Origin: Pseudovirgaria hyperparasitica
Lineage: Eukaryota; Ascomycota; Dothideomycetes; Acrospermales; Acrospermaceae
Direction of reading: 5' to 3'
NCBI RefSeq assembly: GCF_010093815.1
Contig: NW_022985550.1
Location: 1,315,074-1,379,073 of the forward strand
Length of the DNA stretch: 64,000 bases
Shown here: positions 42,284 through 53,183 of the stretch, in pieces
Numbering within the stretch: the first letter of the stretch is position 1
Layout: each line of letters starts with the position of its first letter
Program-made: the position numbers and the translations under genes
The notes under the pieces: model-generated
The model's input: the letters and a program-made list of their open reading frames with translations, nothing else
Databases searched by the model: none
Told to the model about the DNA's origin: nothing

Positions 42284-43842
42284 CCAATAGCAGTGCCCGT
42301 CTGTCCTGGACCCCGGGATGCGCACGTTCACGTTGCTTCAACGCGACACATGCACAAGTACATTTCCTGCAAGACATGATTGTATGCTCCTGTCAATTGC
42401 GCGTTAATCGATACCAATTACATCTGTACAGTAAATGTGAGGGTGAGCTGCAGTCTGGCTGGAGAGAGGACGGGCGTTGGGGTGAGTCGTGTCGCGTAGG
42501 TGAGCTTGTGGACTGTCAAGAGCCAAAAGCGGTATGGATTGAACGCCCCACCAGCCGGGGTCATACTACAAAGTGCGCGCCCTTCAGCTGACAATTAGCG
42601 CCTTTTTCGGGGCATCGCGTCCACTAATTTGACTTCTCTGCGGGCTTACGGGCTGCCTAAGCGTCGTTGTTGAATTACTCCGCCCGCCCTAATTACTTGA
42701 TCGAGACACCGAATGCGCTGACTCGGAGTTAATTGTCTCCTGCTTTGCTGCCTGCTAGGTTCGTTTCAGCCTACGCGTACTCCGACAGAAGATCTTCCAT
42801 CTCTTCAAGAAAATGGACTGAAGTCGTGTTGTTGCAATACTTGAATACTCTAGTAGACAATTAGTAGATAGTAGAATAGGGCAAATGCGACATGCGACAG
42901 GCGACAAATGCCACATGCGACAGACGATCCCCCGCGCTTGGCATCTGCAAGTTGTCGGCAACGTTAGAACTAATTAATACACCGTTGGATTCCAGTAGTC
43001 ATTCCGACATTTCGCGACAACGATGCACGTGCCAGTCTGGGGCCAAGGCTGTGTCTGCCTTAGGCTTTTGACTCATTCGTGCATCGAGTGTGTGCGTGCA
43101 TCGAAATACGAGACTCAGCCTCCTCCTTCAATACAGTCGTCGTAGCTTCAATTTCAGCTTTAGTCTTTGGCTTTCAATGATCGACTTCATGCGCGTTCGT
43201 ATGCATTGACGATCTCTGCCATGAATTAGCACTTGCTTCGCTACCTTTTAACAGCTTCTGGAGTATCAATTTTGCGATGTCTTGATTGGTTGTATTTCCG
43301 ATTCCGAAAGATGGGCACCTCTTTAACTTCATTGATGATCCGGAGCCTTGCCTCGACAACTCAGCGTGGGGAGTGAAGGGCATAGTAGACTTGCCAGCAC
43401 GTTGCTGATAGAATATTGCCTGGAGGAGCTGCTCTTAAATACTGGCTCCCCTCCTTCATGTTGACTCCCCCATGGTTCAGCGTGATTCATACCCAAAGAT
43501 GCGTCACGCCAGAATCACCTAATCACCGCCCAACAGTCTCCCATGTTCCACGCGTTTCCCTGCCAGCAATGACTGCGACTTCTATTCAATATGGAAGACC
43601 TGCCTACGTTCGAGTGACTCAGACGCCACCTTTCTCCAATATTAGCTGTGAAGTGTCATCGTTCGTCAAGCTATGCACAGTCTAACAGGCAGACTTCAAG
43701 AATCACTCGTACGATATTCGTCAACTAGATATGACGCGAACTGAGACATGGTAATTCAGTCATCTCTTGGTCACGTATGTCGGGCACGTGAGCTGTAAGA
43801 TTCATCGCTACTTCTTTTGAACTTCTTCAACACATCACCTGA

Positions 43843-44826
43843 CTAGCTGCCTGGTATATGGTTCTTCAATCCACTACCTTGCAGTTCATGAGCGCCATTA
43901 GGTGCTTCTAGCTCCGGTCGATATGCTCTCGTTTCCCCCATCTCGTGCTGCGTAGTCGATCCTGCTAGCTCATGGCCCGGCTCTGGATACCTTTTCTCCT
44001 CTGTTGTCATGATCTCATGAGTCGGTTCTTTCGGTTTTTTGTTCTTTCGTCGCCGCATGAACAAGAATGCTGCTCCACCTACAATGAGTAGAGCCACAAA
44101 CGCTCCTACACCTATGCCAACCCCAGCTCCAGCACTTAACCCGCCTGTTCCAGGTGTGTTGTCCGTGTCTGTTCCAGGTGTGTTGTCCATGTCTGTTCCA
44201 GGGGACGGAGTCACTCCAAAACTGGCCTCAGGACTGGAAATAGTCACACTCCCTCCAGTTGCCGAAGTACCCGGAGTGAAGTCAGGACAATCCACGACGG
44301 CCGTCGGGAGCAGTCCCAACACCTCCGTATTGTCGCAATCCCATCCTATCGAGACCGCGTCCGCAAACAATGTCGACCGTGCAGCGCTTACCGTTGTGCT
44401 CGAGCCACTCAGCGCAAAGATGGATGTCCAGCCATACGTTGGGAAGTTCGACACACAACCCAGTTTGTTGTCAATGCCAGTCTGTATCTCCGCAGCCAGC
44501 GTGCCAAAGTTAAACGAGCTGGGGCAGCACACCGCAGACGTCATGGGGACCCGCGCATTGCCAGGCTTGACCAGCGCAATCGTGTATCCCGTTGGACATA
44601 CGCCAGGTGAGAACGCGACGTCCGTCTGGCGAAGGATGTCGCAGCCCGAGGTCGCCGGGGCAAGGACGGCAAGACATGTTGTGGAGGTCGCGGTCTCGCT
44701 GTGGAATGGGATACAGCTGATTTGCGTCAAGCAGCTGGGAGCGGGCGTGAAGATGCTGGTGAGTGCGCTTGTGCTGGCGGGCCAGGAGAAGTCGTCCGAT
44801 GATGTGATAGTAGTAGGCGCACTCAT
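43843..44826 (-). CDS. Single-pass cysteine-rich surface protein (Mid2-like layout)
   Basis: An intronless protein of 327 residues from the ATG at 44826; the longer open frame upstream adds an unlikely basic stretch. The N-terminal ectodomain has the fungal pattern TPAPSCLTQ, PGVCPTGYT and AVCCPSSF, with about ten cysteines. It is followed by a Gly/Thr/Pro linker containing short tandem copies of GTDxDNTP, one transmembrane helix (ALLIVGGAAFLFM, about residues 240-258), an RRRKNKK stop-transfer and a polar cytosolic tail. There is no obvious signal peptide, as in relatives. The layout resembles Mid2/Wsc-type sensors, but no kinase-pathway contact can be deduced. It diverges from the FAM50 gene (529 bp between starts). 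Confidence 0.72.
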   Translation of the reverse strand: MSAPTTITSSDDFSWPASTSALTSIFTPAPSCLTQISCIPFHSETATSTTCLAVLAPATSGCDILRQTDVAFSPGVCPTGYTIALVKPGNARVPMTSAVCCPSSFNFGTLAAEIQTGIDNKLGCVSNFPTYGWTSIFALSGSSTTVSAARSTLFADAVSIGWDCDNTEVLGLLPTAVVDCPDFTPGTSATGGSVTISSPEASFGVTPSPGTDMDNTPGTDTDNTPGTGGLSAGAGVGIGVGAFVALLIVGGAAFLFMRRRKNKKPKEPTHEIMTTEEKRYPEPGHELAGSTTQHEMGETRAYRPELEAPNGAHELQGSGLKNHIPGS

Positions 44827-45355
44827 CCTTATGGATTGCGGCGCAGGTGCCCGTGGACGAGTCGTTTTGGTTCTTCCGGATTCGGTAATTCTACACCACA
44901 ATCAGTGTCGAGACATTGACAAAGAAGCTCTCCCGCATCGTCCACAGCAGGCAATGCGACGGCGCACTGAAAACATGTAGCACAGCAGTAGTAATAAGGC
45001 TAAAGGTCTTTGCCTACGTAAGATTATGATCTGATACAACGCTAGGCCATAAATGTGCAGTCCATATCCATGGATGTAGCTCCATTCATTTCGCATTATG
45101 GTCATCAAGTGGAACCTTTCAGAATGAGTCTACAGGTACAAACATATCACGTTCAGTGGTTCAGTAGAACAAGAGGTGACTTCGACTGAGAAATAAGCTT
45201 TTTCTTAGTAATAAATACAGATTCCAACGGGAGGACCCGCTTAAAAGTGCTGAAGCCGACCACTTGCGATTCATGGATCATGACCTCAAGCCAAACATGC
45301 CCATTCAACAACCTCCATAACCATCACACTCCCCGCTCCTCCAGGAATCTTCGCC
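44827..45355. other. Divergent promoter region
   Basis: About 530 bp between the surface-protein and FAM50 starts. No further gene is seen. Confidence 0.6.
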
Positions 45356-46703
45356 ATGTCAGCTCCACCGTCTGGATCATCAACTCCAAACTCCCGCTTC
45401 ACATCACAAGCACACACCGCCGAAGACCTCCTCAAATCCCAAACAGTCGGTCTCGTAAACCTCACCGACTTCCGCAAACGTCGCGCCGAAGCCCTCGAGC
45501 AAAAGGAGCGTGAGCTCCAATCCGGCTCCGGGTAAGTCAGCAGCTTCATGGAAACATAGCCTTGGACAGATCCCCATCAACGCCACCCAGAGCTCGAGCT
45601 AACAGACAAAGTACAGCGCCTCCACACCCCAATCCGATCGCGTCCCATTCAAGAAGCGCAAGAAAGGCGCGTTAGCCAAAGCAAAACTCTCCTTTGGCGT
45701 CGACACCGACGATGCCGACAACGACGATACCACCGACTCCGCCGGCCTGTCCAGCGGCATACCTACCCCACGCGCAAAGTCACACACACCAGCGCTCGAA
45801 GGCGAGGACACGGGGGTAAACAACACCACAGTCGCGCCACGCAAACGACTCGGCCCAAACACCCTCTTCGCATCCAACGCACCCAAAGCAAAGACCAAGT
45901 CCGCCCTGGCAAGAGATGCCGCCACGCGCGACCAGCTCCGCCGCGAATTCCTCGTCATGCGCGAGCGCGTCAAGGAAACACCCTTCATCCTCCCCTTCGT
46001 CTTCTACGACGGGACAAACATCCCCGGCGGCGCGTGCCGCGTCAAGAAAGGCGAGCACGTCTGGCTCTTCCTCGACAAGGCGCGCAAAGTAGGCGCCGAA
46101 CACGGCGCCGGCAGCGGCGACAAGGGCCGGCGTGAATGGGCGCGCGTGGGCGTCGACGACCTGATGCTTGTTCGTGGGGATATCATCGTGCCTCATGTGT
46201 GTGCTTTCTTCCCTTTTCCTACCCTCACTCGTACTCCTCCGTCCACCCATGCTTTTTCCTCTACCGTACATACAGAAGTATACCTAACCCCCGCCCCCCC
46301 TTCTCAGCACTACGAATTCTACTACTTCCTCGCCAACAAAACCCTCAATTTCTCTGCGCAGCGCCTCTTCCCCCACTCCGCCGAGCCCACCCCCGCCACC
46401 CCCGCCGAACCCGCATCCAGCAGCGCAGACACAGATATCGACCCCTCAACATACGACCCGCTCGCGCGCCACGACAAGAAAGACAATGACACTTCTTCCT
46501 CTTCTTCGTTTACGGTGCTACCGGACAGCGAGCTCGAGGGTGCAGACGAGGAGCCCAGCGTGACGAAAGTGGTTGATCGCCGCTGGTACGAGCGCAACAA
46601 GCATATCTATCCGGCTAGTATCTGGGAGGAGTTTGATCCGGGGAAGGATTATAGTAGGGGGGTTCGGAAGGATGCGCAGGGGAATTCGTTTTTCTTTTCT
46701 TGA
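45356..46703 (+). CDS. FAM50/XAP5 family nuclear protein
   Basis: Three exons, 45356..45531, 45617..46196 and 46308..46703, give 383 residues. The N-terminus (TVGLVNLTDFRKRRAEALEQKE) and the C-terminal XAP5 core match the family: LRREFLVMRERVKETPFILPFVFYDG, then GDIIVPHHYEFYYF and, at the end, WYERNKHIYPASIWEEFDP with GNSFFF. FAM50 proteins are nuclear and associate with spliceosomal C-complex factors in animals and plants; a role in mRNA processing is inferred here. Intron 2 is confirmed by the exact join IVPH-HYEF. For intron 1 the acceptor TACAG at 45616 is the only one near a CTAAC branch point that keeps the frame. Ser/Asp-rich inserts interrupt the core. Confidence 0.88.
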
Positions 46704-47429
46704 GATGGTGGGTTGGGGGGGGCGGGGGGCTTGCTGTGTGCTGTGTGCTGTGTGCTGTGTGTGGGTTGGGTGGTGGTGGGTTACAGGGGCGTGGATGGCT
46801 GGATGGATGGATGTGGTGTTTGTTTTCGCACCGGAGACTAGTCCTTACTCTTTCGTTGTAGAAGGCTGAGATTGAGTGCTGGTGCTGTGTGGTAGTGAGA
46901 GCTCGCTGACTACTCTGCAAACACCACGATGATATAAACACTCTCGAGACCAATGACATACAGACGCCGTATCAGTTCATTCATTGCATATACCATCCCT
47001 GAGCTCTATGACATACCCCGTACTACATACCCCATACTCCATCACCCATGTCCAATACTCTCTTCTATGGATATCCCACACAGTCTCTGTCTTCAGCCCG
47101 ACGACAATTCTCGTTCTACCTCTCTCTTTCTCTCTCTCCGTGTATGTGTTCCCTGCTAGCATCCAGCCCATACCCGCCACCCTAGTTCAGACTCCTATGA
47201 ACTGAATCCCACTGCTCTACTCGGTATCCGGAGAAATCTCAACGACAACAACGACGAATTCCAGTACGCCGCTTTCCTGCCCAGCCTAGCATATCTAGAG
47301 TCCTGCCATCACCATCACAGCCAAAAAACCAGTCAGTCCTTCCTCAGTCCCGCAGCTAACGCACAGACATGCACGAACCCAGAGAGAGAGAGAGAAAAGC
47401 TCCCCTCAAGGAAACCCAAAGGAAGGCAC
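46704..47429. other. Convergent intergenic region, no gene seen
   Basis: About 725 bp with short GTGTGCT and CATAC-type low-complexity tracts near 46730-46770. Contains the 3' ends of the flanking genes only. Confidence 0.6.
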
Positions 47430-48302
47430 TCAACGATTAAAATTCATATTATACCCGCCCGTCCTCTCATCCTTCACAAACTGAAAATTATCCGTACTCA
47501 GCCCAAACGGCCTCAACAACCCGTTGCCCAACCCCTTCAACTTGCCCATCATATCGGCCATCTCCCGACTCTTCGCCGCGTCCAGCCGGGCAGGTAGTGT
47601 CCGCAGCGCGCCCTGTACCGTGCGCCGATCTGCGCTGCTGAGCTCCGCGTGTTGTTGGGAGAGCGCCGTGTAGTCGTCTATTGCGCCCTGGAGCTCGGCC
47701 CAGGTGCCGAGTTCGGCGCGGGCTTTGGCGCGGCGGAGGAGGGCTTTGGTGCGTAGTTTGTGGAGGTCGGAGAGGGAGTGGTTGAGGGCGGTGAGGATGG
47801 CGATGCGGGCTTCGAGCGCGTCGGAGATTTCGGAGATTCTGGGTGTGTTGGTGTTGCTGTTGTTGCTGTTGCTGTTGTCGTCTTGTGCGGGGCTCGTGGC
47901 GGGCTTGTCGGTTTGGGACTGTTGTTGTTGTTGTTCTTGTGGCACAGGGTCGACGTGGTGGAGCTCGTCGAGGGCCTGGCTAGCTGCGTCGGCGGCGTCT
48001 TTCCAGGCGCGGAGACGCAGGTGGCAGGCGGCGATGTTGGCGTGGAGGACGGCGATTTCGTAGTGGCAGTAGCTGGGCAGAGGGGTCAGGGCGCGGGCGT
48101 AGAAGTCGATTGCGGAGGAGAGGTCCGAGGAGGTGAAGGAGGCGGTTGCGGTGGCTTTGAGGGCGTGGGATTCGGAGAGGAGCTCGGATTCTTCGTCTGC
48201 GGGGAGACGGGAGAGCGGGGCGGCGGCTGGGATGGGTGAGGATGAGGAGGAGGGTTTGGATGTGGGTTCAGGACGCTTGGGGGTTGGTGTGCTGGTCGAC
48301 AT
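47430..48302 (-). CDS. TTC1-like tetratricopeptide repeat protein
   Basis: An intronless protein of 290 residues from the ATG at 48302, in good context (ACGATGTCG). Residues about 50-215 form TPR helices (SHALKATATASFTSSDLSSAIDFYARAL, then YEIAVLHANIAACHLRL and LRTKALLRRAKARAEL), split by a Gln/Asn/Ser-rich low-complexity insert. The C-terminus KLKGLGNGLLRPFGLSTDNF and GGYNMNFNR is the diagnostic end of the TTC1 group. Human TTC1 is reported to bind Ras and heat-shock proteins, so a chaperone-adaptor role is plausible. It diverges from the HAD phosphatase gene, with starts 279 bp apart. Confidence 0.88.
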   Translation of the reverse strand: MSTSTPTPKRPEPTSKPSSSSSPIPAAAPLSRLPADEESELLSESHALKATATASFTSSDLSSAIDFYARALTPLPSYCHYEIAVLHANIAACHLRLRAWKDAADAASQALDELHHVDPVPQEQQQQQSQTDKPATSPAQDDNSNSNNSNTNTPRISEISDALEARIAILTALNHSLSDLHKLRTKALLRRAKARAELGTWAELQGAIDDYTALSQQHAELSSADRRTVQGALRTLPARLDAAKSREMADMMGKLKGLGNGLLRPFGLSTDNFQFVKDERTGGYNMNFNR

Positions 48303-48580
48303 CGTTACTTGGGTGTAATGTAAGATTTTGTGTTTAGGGAGGCAGATTGAAGCTTTCACACTTAGAAACGTTGCCCAGCCAGTGTTTAGTTACGAGCCGC
48401 GCTAGTCCCCGCCTGACGTCGATGGATCGCGAATTTCACTTTGCGGGCAAGCTTCGGGAGGGGTATTTTGGAACTTGAGGTCGTCGCATAGCATCAATTT
48501 ACTGCAATTCCAAGACCGTACCGTTGTCGCATTTCCTCTTACCTTACTTCAGAACCTCCAGAGCCTCCAGAAACCTCGCA

Positions 48581-49499
48581 ATGCCCCCCAAAGCGTTCGT
48601 TATCCTGCACTCAATGCGTCTATTGACACCATCTGATAGCCCCTAGCGCCCCTGCGCCCATCCGGGCCTGTCTCTTCGACATGGACGGCCTCCTCATAAA
48701 CAGCGAAGACCTCTACACAATAGCCACAAACGAAGCCCTCCTCCACTTCGATCCAGGCCACGAGCCGCTCCCATGGCCCATCAAAGCGCAACTGCAAGGC
48801 CGCCCCGCGCCCCAAGCAACCGAGATCTTCATGGCATGGGCCAACATCCCTGTCTCGATAGCCGACTTCCACAAGCACACAGCGACGCTCCAGGAGAAAT
48901 ACTTCCCGCGCACGGAAGTGTTGCCTGGCGTGCAGGAGCTGGTCGAGAAACTGGCGGGCAACGGCGTGCGCATTGCGCTGGCGACAAGCAGCACGACGCG
49001 GAACTTCGAGCTGAAGACTGCGCATTTGGGCAAACTGTTCGACTTGTTTCCGCCTCGCCAGCGGGTGCTGGGGGATGACAGGCGCGTAAAAGCTGGGCGG
49101 GGCAAGCCTGCACCGGATATCTTTCTTGTGGCGCTGCAGACCATTAACGAGGAGCTGAAGGGAAAGGGCGAGAAGCTGATTACACCGGATGAGTGTCTGG
49201 TGTTTGAGGATTCCGTGCCAGGCGTGGAGGCGGGACGGAGAGCTGGGATGCAGGTCGTTTGGTGTCCGCATCCTGGTTTATTGGGAGAGTTCAAGGATCA
49301 GCAAGAGCTGGTTCTTGCGGGACTGACAGGGGAGCACAAGGGTGGTGATGCGTCGCCGGAGCCGAATGAACTTATTCCGCAAGGCACTCGGTCGATAGGA
49401 ACTCCCGGGGATATCGACGATGGTTGGGCAACTCTGCTCGGCACTCTAGAGAATTTTCCGTACGCGCGATACAGTATAGGAGAAAAGAGTGCTCTATAG
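48581..49499 (+). CDS. HAD-superfamily phosphatase (HDHD1/pseudouridine-5'-phosphatase-like)
   Basis: Two exons, a 14-nt first exon (48581..48594) and 48647..49499, give 288 residues. Splicing restores the N-terminal strand APIRACLFDMDGLL, which carries HAD motif I (nucleophile Asp 16, acid Asp 18). Motif II is ALATSSTT, motif III the Lys of GKPAPDIFLVAL, and motif IV CLVFEDSVPGVEAG. The helical cap with LPGVQELVEKL matches the HDHD1/GS1 subgroup that dephosphorylates pseudouridine 5'-phosphate or similar sugar phosphates. Substrate is inferred. The intron donor GTTCGT is unusual but is the only one that gives the correct frame. A C-terminal extension of about 50 residues is not part of the fold. 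Confidence 0.88.
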
Positions 49500-49772
49500 A
49501 TATATAGTTAGCACACCACTTGAGCATTATACATAGAAACGAGCTAGAGTCATTGTGATCATCGATTTCGCTATGCTATACTTGCCCAACAACGTTCTGT
49601 CGCTAGACATATGCCAGTGCAAGTGTGTGTAGCATTGCTATTAGTTACACCGCCGTTGCCACGGACGTCCCACCCGGTCTACGCTCATTTCGAAGACAGA
49701 CACTCGGCATTTCCAACAGTCGAAGTCCTGGACCCATAACGCCAACGGGGCATGTTGCAAGGATTCTGTCTT

Positions 49773-50597
49773 TTATTCGACCTCTTCAATCTTTGCCTTG
49801 CTGGCATCAGCAGCGGGCTTGTCGTCGCTCTCAAGTCCAGGCATTTCCTCATCTTCATCTTCATCTTCCTCCTCACCGGCGGCGCCAAGGTCGCCGAGGT
49901 CGGGCATACCGCCAGCTCCGCCACCAAGTTTGGAGAAATCTATGCCGCCGAATCCGCCATCGCCACCCATAGCGTTCATCTTCGACATGTAGTCCTCATC
50001 CTCGCCAGCCACGTCTTGCTCGTCCTCGTCAACCCACTGTGCGACTGTTAGCAGATGCAATTGATCAGTCCGTTTTGTCGAATGAGCATGCATACCTTGT
50101 CAAAATCAGTCTTGAGGAAGTGCATCTTCTTGGAATCCTTCAGTAGCCTCGGCCAGAATTCCTGCTTGAGGTCCTTCTTCCTAAGCACCAGTTCGATCGA
50201 GCGATCCGTGTGCGAGATCTTGGTGGCACTTGGATCGATTTCTGCAAAAAGCACAAGCTCGACAGCGTAGGTAGCTTTCTTTGAGTTCGAGTAGCCTTCG
50301 AAAGTAACACGGTCGGCCTTGACATCGAGCTTTGTCTTATCCTTGGATACGTCTGGGGTCATCAACGTGACGAAAACGTAGTTGCGCTCGGCATCGCTAT
50401 CGGAGGAGCGTTGTGCCCAAGTGACTGCAAGGCAGAGTTAGCTCTCGTACCTCATGCCGGTATGTTCGTTGAGCAGCCTGAAGATGTAGAGTCCATTGGG
50501 ACGATCTCTGGTATGACCATCTGAGATGTCCAGAAACCGAGAGTCATATATCAAAGGCGTGAAAGGCTGAGAACGCACCTTCGGGTGTTAGAGACAT
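49773..50597 (-). CDS. SBA1: p23 Hsp90 co-chaperone (SBA1/Wos2)
   Basis: Binds and stabilises the ATP-bound, client-loaded form of Hsp90 in cytosol and nucleus. Three exons (50579..50597, 50096..50424 and 49773..50036, minus strand) give 203 residues. After the 19-nt first exon the CS domain begins VTWAQRSSDSDAERNYVFV, continues NSKKATYAVELVLFAEIDP and ends with KDLKQEFWPRLLKDSKKMHFLKTDFDKW, the signature of p23. The third exon encodes the flexible tail: GGFGGIDFSKLGGGAGGMPDLGDLG, then an acidic stretch ending IEEVE. The first intron (154 bp) has a perfect CTAAC branch. It diverges from VPS24. Confidence 0.94.
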
Positions 50598-51192
50598 GTT
50601 GGAAAGTGAGAGTGCGATTGTTAAGAAGCTCGTAAGTTGTAATCGTGTGGACACGACAGATGTGTTGACGAATTTATGGTAGTGGGTGGAAAGTGAAGTT
50701 GTGGTAGATGCAGAGAAGTGCAATTTGCAAGAAGTAAAGGATGTCGTCAAAAGCACCTATTAGCGCGGGAGGCTGAAAAGATGTTTGTGGAAGACGATCG
50801 AAATGCGGAGCAATGCTTGCTTCCCTGCGTCAAGATGACCGAGCGTCGTGTGATTGTTGATTGAGGCAACGATCGTTTCGAAGCTGTGCAAGGGCTAGAG
50901 AACGCAAACTTTATACTTTGATTCTTTAATTCACCTGAGAGCGAGGACGTTTGACTGATATCTGGATAGCTTCCCGTGTTGTTTTGGTGCCTGCCGGCCG
51001 GAGCTGTGAAAATGCCCCGCCACACAACAACGTCAGTCTAGAATGGATACGTCTATGGGCCCGTGCCGTCCGTGCCTTAAGCCAGCCTGAATGTCAACGT
51101 CGTGGAGTTGCGATATCTGCCAAAGCATATCAAATCTCATTCCTATCAAAGATCTATAGACAGGCTCCCTCAGTGGGCTCGCACCTCCAGTC
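50598..51192. other. Divergent promoter region
   Basis: About 595 bp shared by SBA1 and VPS24. No other gene is visible. Confidence 0.6.
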
Positions 51193-51927
51193 ATGGACGC
51201 TATCCGATCAGTTTTCTGGAAGCCGAGCCCAGAAGAGCAGGTTCGCAGCATACTCCAACCTATCATCACAGACCGCTGACCAGATTCTCAGAAACGTAAA
51301 TGTAATGCGCTTGTGCGCCAGAACGTCCGGAAACTTGATCGCGACATCCAGAACTTGAAACAAGCCGAGACCAAGACCAAGAACTACATCCTTCAGGCGT
51401 CGAAGAGGGCGCAACGGAATCCATCCCAAGCGAAGCAGGCAGCCAGCGAGACACGTATATTTGCGCGAGAGTTGATAAGAGTACGGAAGCAAAATAACCG
51501 CTTGGCGACATCCAAGGCCCAGCTGCAGTCGGTACAGATGCAAGTGAATGAGGCATTCTCAGTACGGAAAATCGAGGGAAGCATCAAGGCATCAACAGGG
51601 ATCATGAAAGATGTCAACTCGCTTGTACGACTGCCCGAGCTGACTGGTACAATGAGAGAATTGAGTCAAGAGCTGGTTCGGGCGGGGATCATCGAGGAGA
51701 TGGTTGGGGATTCTCTACCAGACAGTGAGCTATTAGAGGGCGAGGACGACGAGGCAGAAGCAGAGGTTGACAAGATACTGGGAGAGATCTTGAAAGACAA
51801 ACTTCCTCCATCAATGCAGAAGCAAGAGGAGGAATTGCCTGCACAACCTGTCGAGGAAGAGGAAGAAGAGGATCAACAAGAGATGCTCGCACAGATGCGT
51901 GGACGATTAGAAGCTCTTAAGAGTTGA
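51193..51927 (+). CDS. VPS24: ESCRT-III subunit VPS24 (CHMP3)
   Basis: Part of the ESCRT-III filament that sculpts endosomal and other membranes. Two exons, 51193..51240 and 51292..51927, give 227 residues. The start MDAIRSVFWKPSPEEQ and, after splicing, KRKCNALVRQNVRKLDRDI are typical of VPS24. A long basic helical region follows (LIRVRKQNNRLATSKAQL, then SIKASTGIMKDVNSLVRLPEL). The C-terminus is acidic (EDDEAEAEVDKILGEIL) and ends EEMLAQMRGRLEALKS, a MIM1-like motif for Vps4. The 51-bp intron uses a GTTCGC donor; only this choice removes the TGA that follows in the unspliced frame. Confidence 0.93.
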
Positions 51928-53183
51928 ACAAAGATGGCTTGCCCATTGAACATCATTGTTATGTCTTGTCATGCTGTGGCATTTCGTATGCGGTGCGTTG
52001 CATTCATCAACGCTGAAGGCGCAGTATTAGTTCACGCGGCGTATTTGCTATACTTTGTAATCTTGGAGATGACGAGTCCCATATCGTCCTCTCCGAGGAA
52101 TACCATTAGTTGCACGATGTTGCTCGAGATCTGCTATGACCTGGGCTACCGATCCCACGTTGGAAACCAGTCACATATCGTAATCCGGAATGTGGTCGGG
52201 ATCATGCCTGTGACCAGCAATTGAGTCTATCCATAGAATTATGTCACAGAAATATGAATTTTTGCTCGACGCGTAGCATTTCACTCCTGTACTGTGGTCT
52301 TATGGTAAAAATCCCCGTCGTACAATCACAACAACGCAATATCACAATGCAGTAAGGTCTTTGCTTCTTGATGTTATGATCATTGCTGTAAATGCGCGCG
52401 AGATCCTGACCGGCTGCATAGCATTCACCAACGCGACCTGGGATCTCGATCGCATGCAATGCCCCTGATACCAAATCATAATTCCACCTTTCGTCCAAGC
52501 ATCGCGCGACTTTGTTCGTGACTGACGAACAATAAAGAAATGAAATCTCATGCAGCTTGCTCCCTATTCTCAACGCAGTGTTAAAAGGCCCAGAAGCGGG
52601 CAGTATGTGATAAATAAAACGCCGTAACACCTGTGCATTTCCCCGAGTGTATGTCAAACCATCCCACGTAGGGGCGTCTGCAGAGCTGTTTTCGTGCAAA
52701 TGGGTATAACAGGAATACAACGCATAAAGATGCGGACTTCGACCAAAGCCTCCAATCTGAATGGGATTGATGTCGTCAAAATACAATGCTAGATGGCCAG
52801 TGATTTGCCAGTGATTTGCCAGTGATTTGCCAGTGATTTGCCAGTGATTTGCCAGTGATTCAGACTCCTGTGTTCGTGTCTGTTAGGGCAGATATGGCGC
52901 GCCGGGACGACCGGATCGTCTTTTTGTTTCTGTGTGGTATGCGTCTCGGAACGCATAAGATGTACGGAGCTGTATCCTTAGGCTTTCGACGATCGTGTAG
53001 ATAGATAGATCGAATTCATGCTCGACTCCAAGTTGATATAAGATCAAGCCGCGTGTGCTTGTATCACAGCAACCATGTTCATCGCTGGTTCACTCGTACC
53101 ATGTTACTAAAACCTCCAGGTCGCTCATTGATCCCGAGTGGGTTACCGGCTGTGAAGTCCTGTGTCAATGTGTTTAGCCAGGT
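51928..53183. other. Convergent spacer with an ATG-less open frame
   Basis: About 1.25 kb between VPS24 and MED19. A minus-strand frame at 52244..52786 is open for 180 codons but begins at TTG and has no early ATG or recognised domain. A minisatellite (52796..52860) lies just upstream of it. Nothing else is apparent. Confidence 0.5.
52796..52860. repeat. 11-bp minisatellite (GCCAGTGATTT)
   Basis: Six nearly perfect tandem copies of an 11-bp unit. Because 11 is not a multiple of three it is unlikely to be coding. Confidence 0.93.

Larger units (their letters stand above)
41973..43842. other. cpcA upstream region and spacer
   Basis: About 1.9 kb. The first 300 bp hold the upstream ORFs. Further on there are TAATTA motifs (near 42690 and 42971) and repeated GCGACA-type words near 42885-42930. 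A plus-strand frame near 43416-43685 has no recognisable content. The missing first exon of cpcA may lie here. Confidence 0.5.

Noticed and set aside
47704-48239. Plus-strand frames opposite the TTC1-like gene
   Set aside because: Val/Gly/Glu-rich shadow translation of a GC-rich coding region on the other strand.
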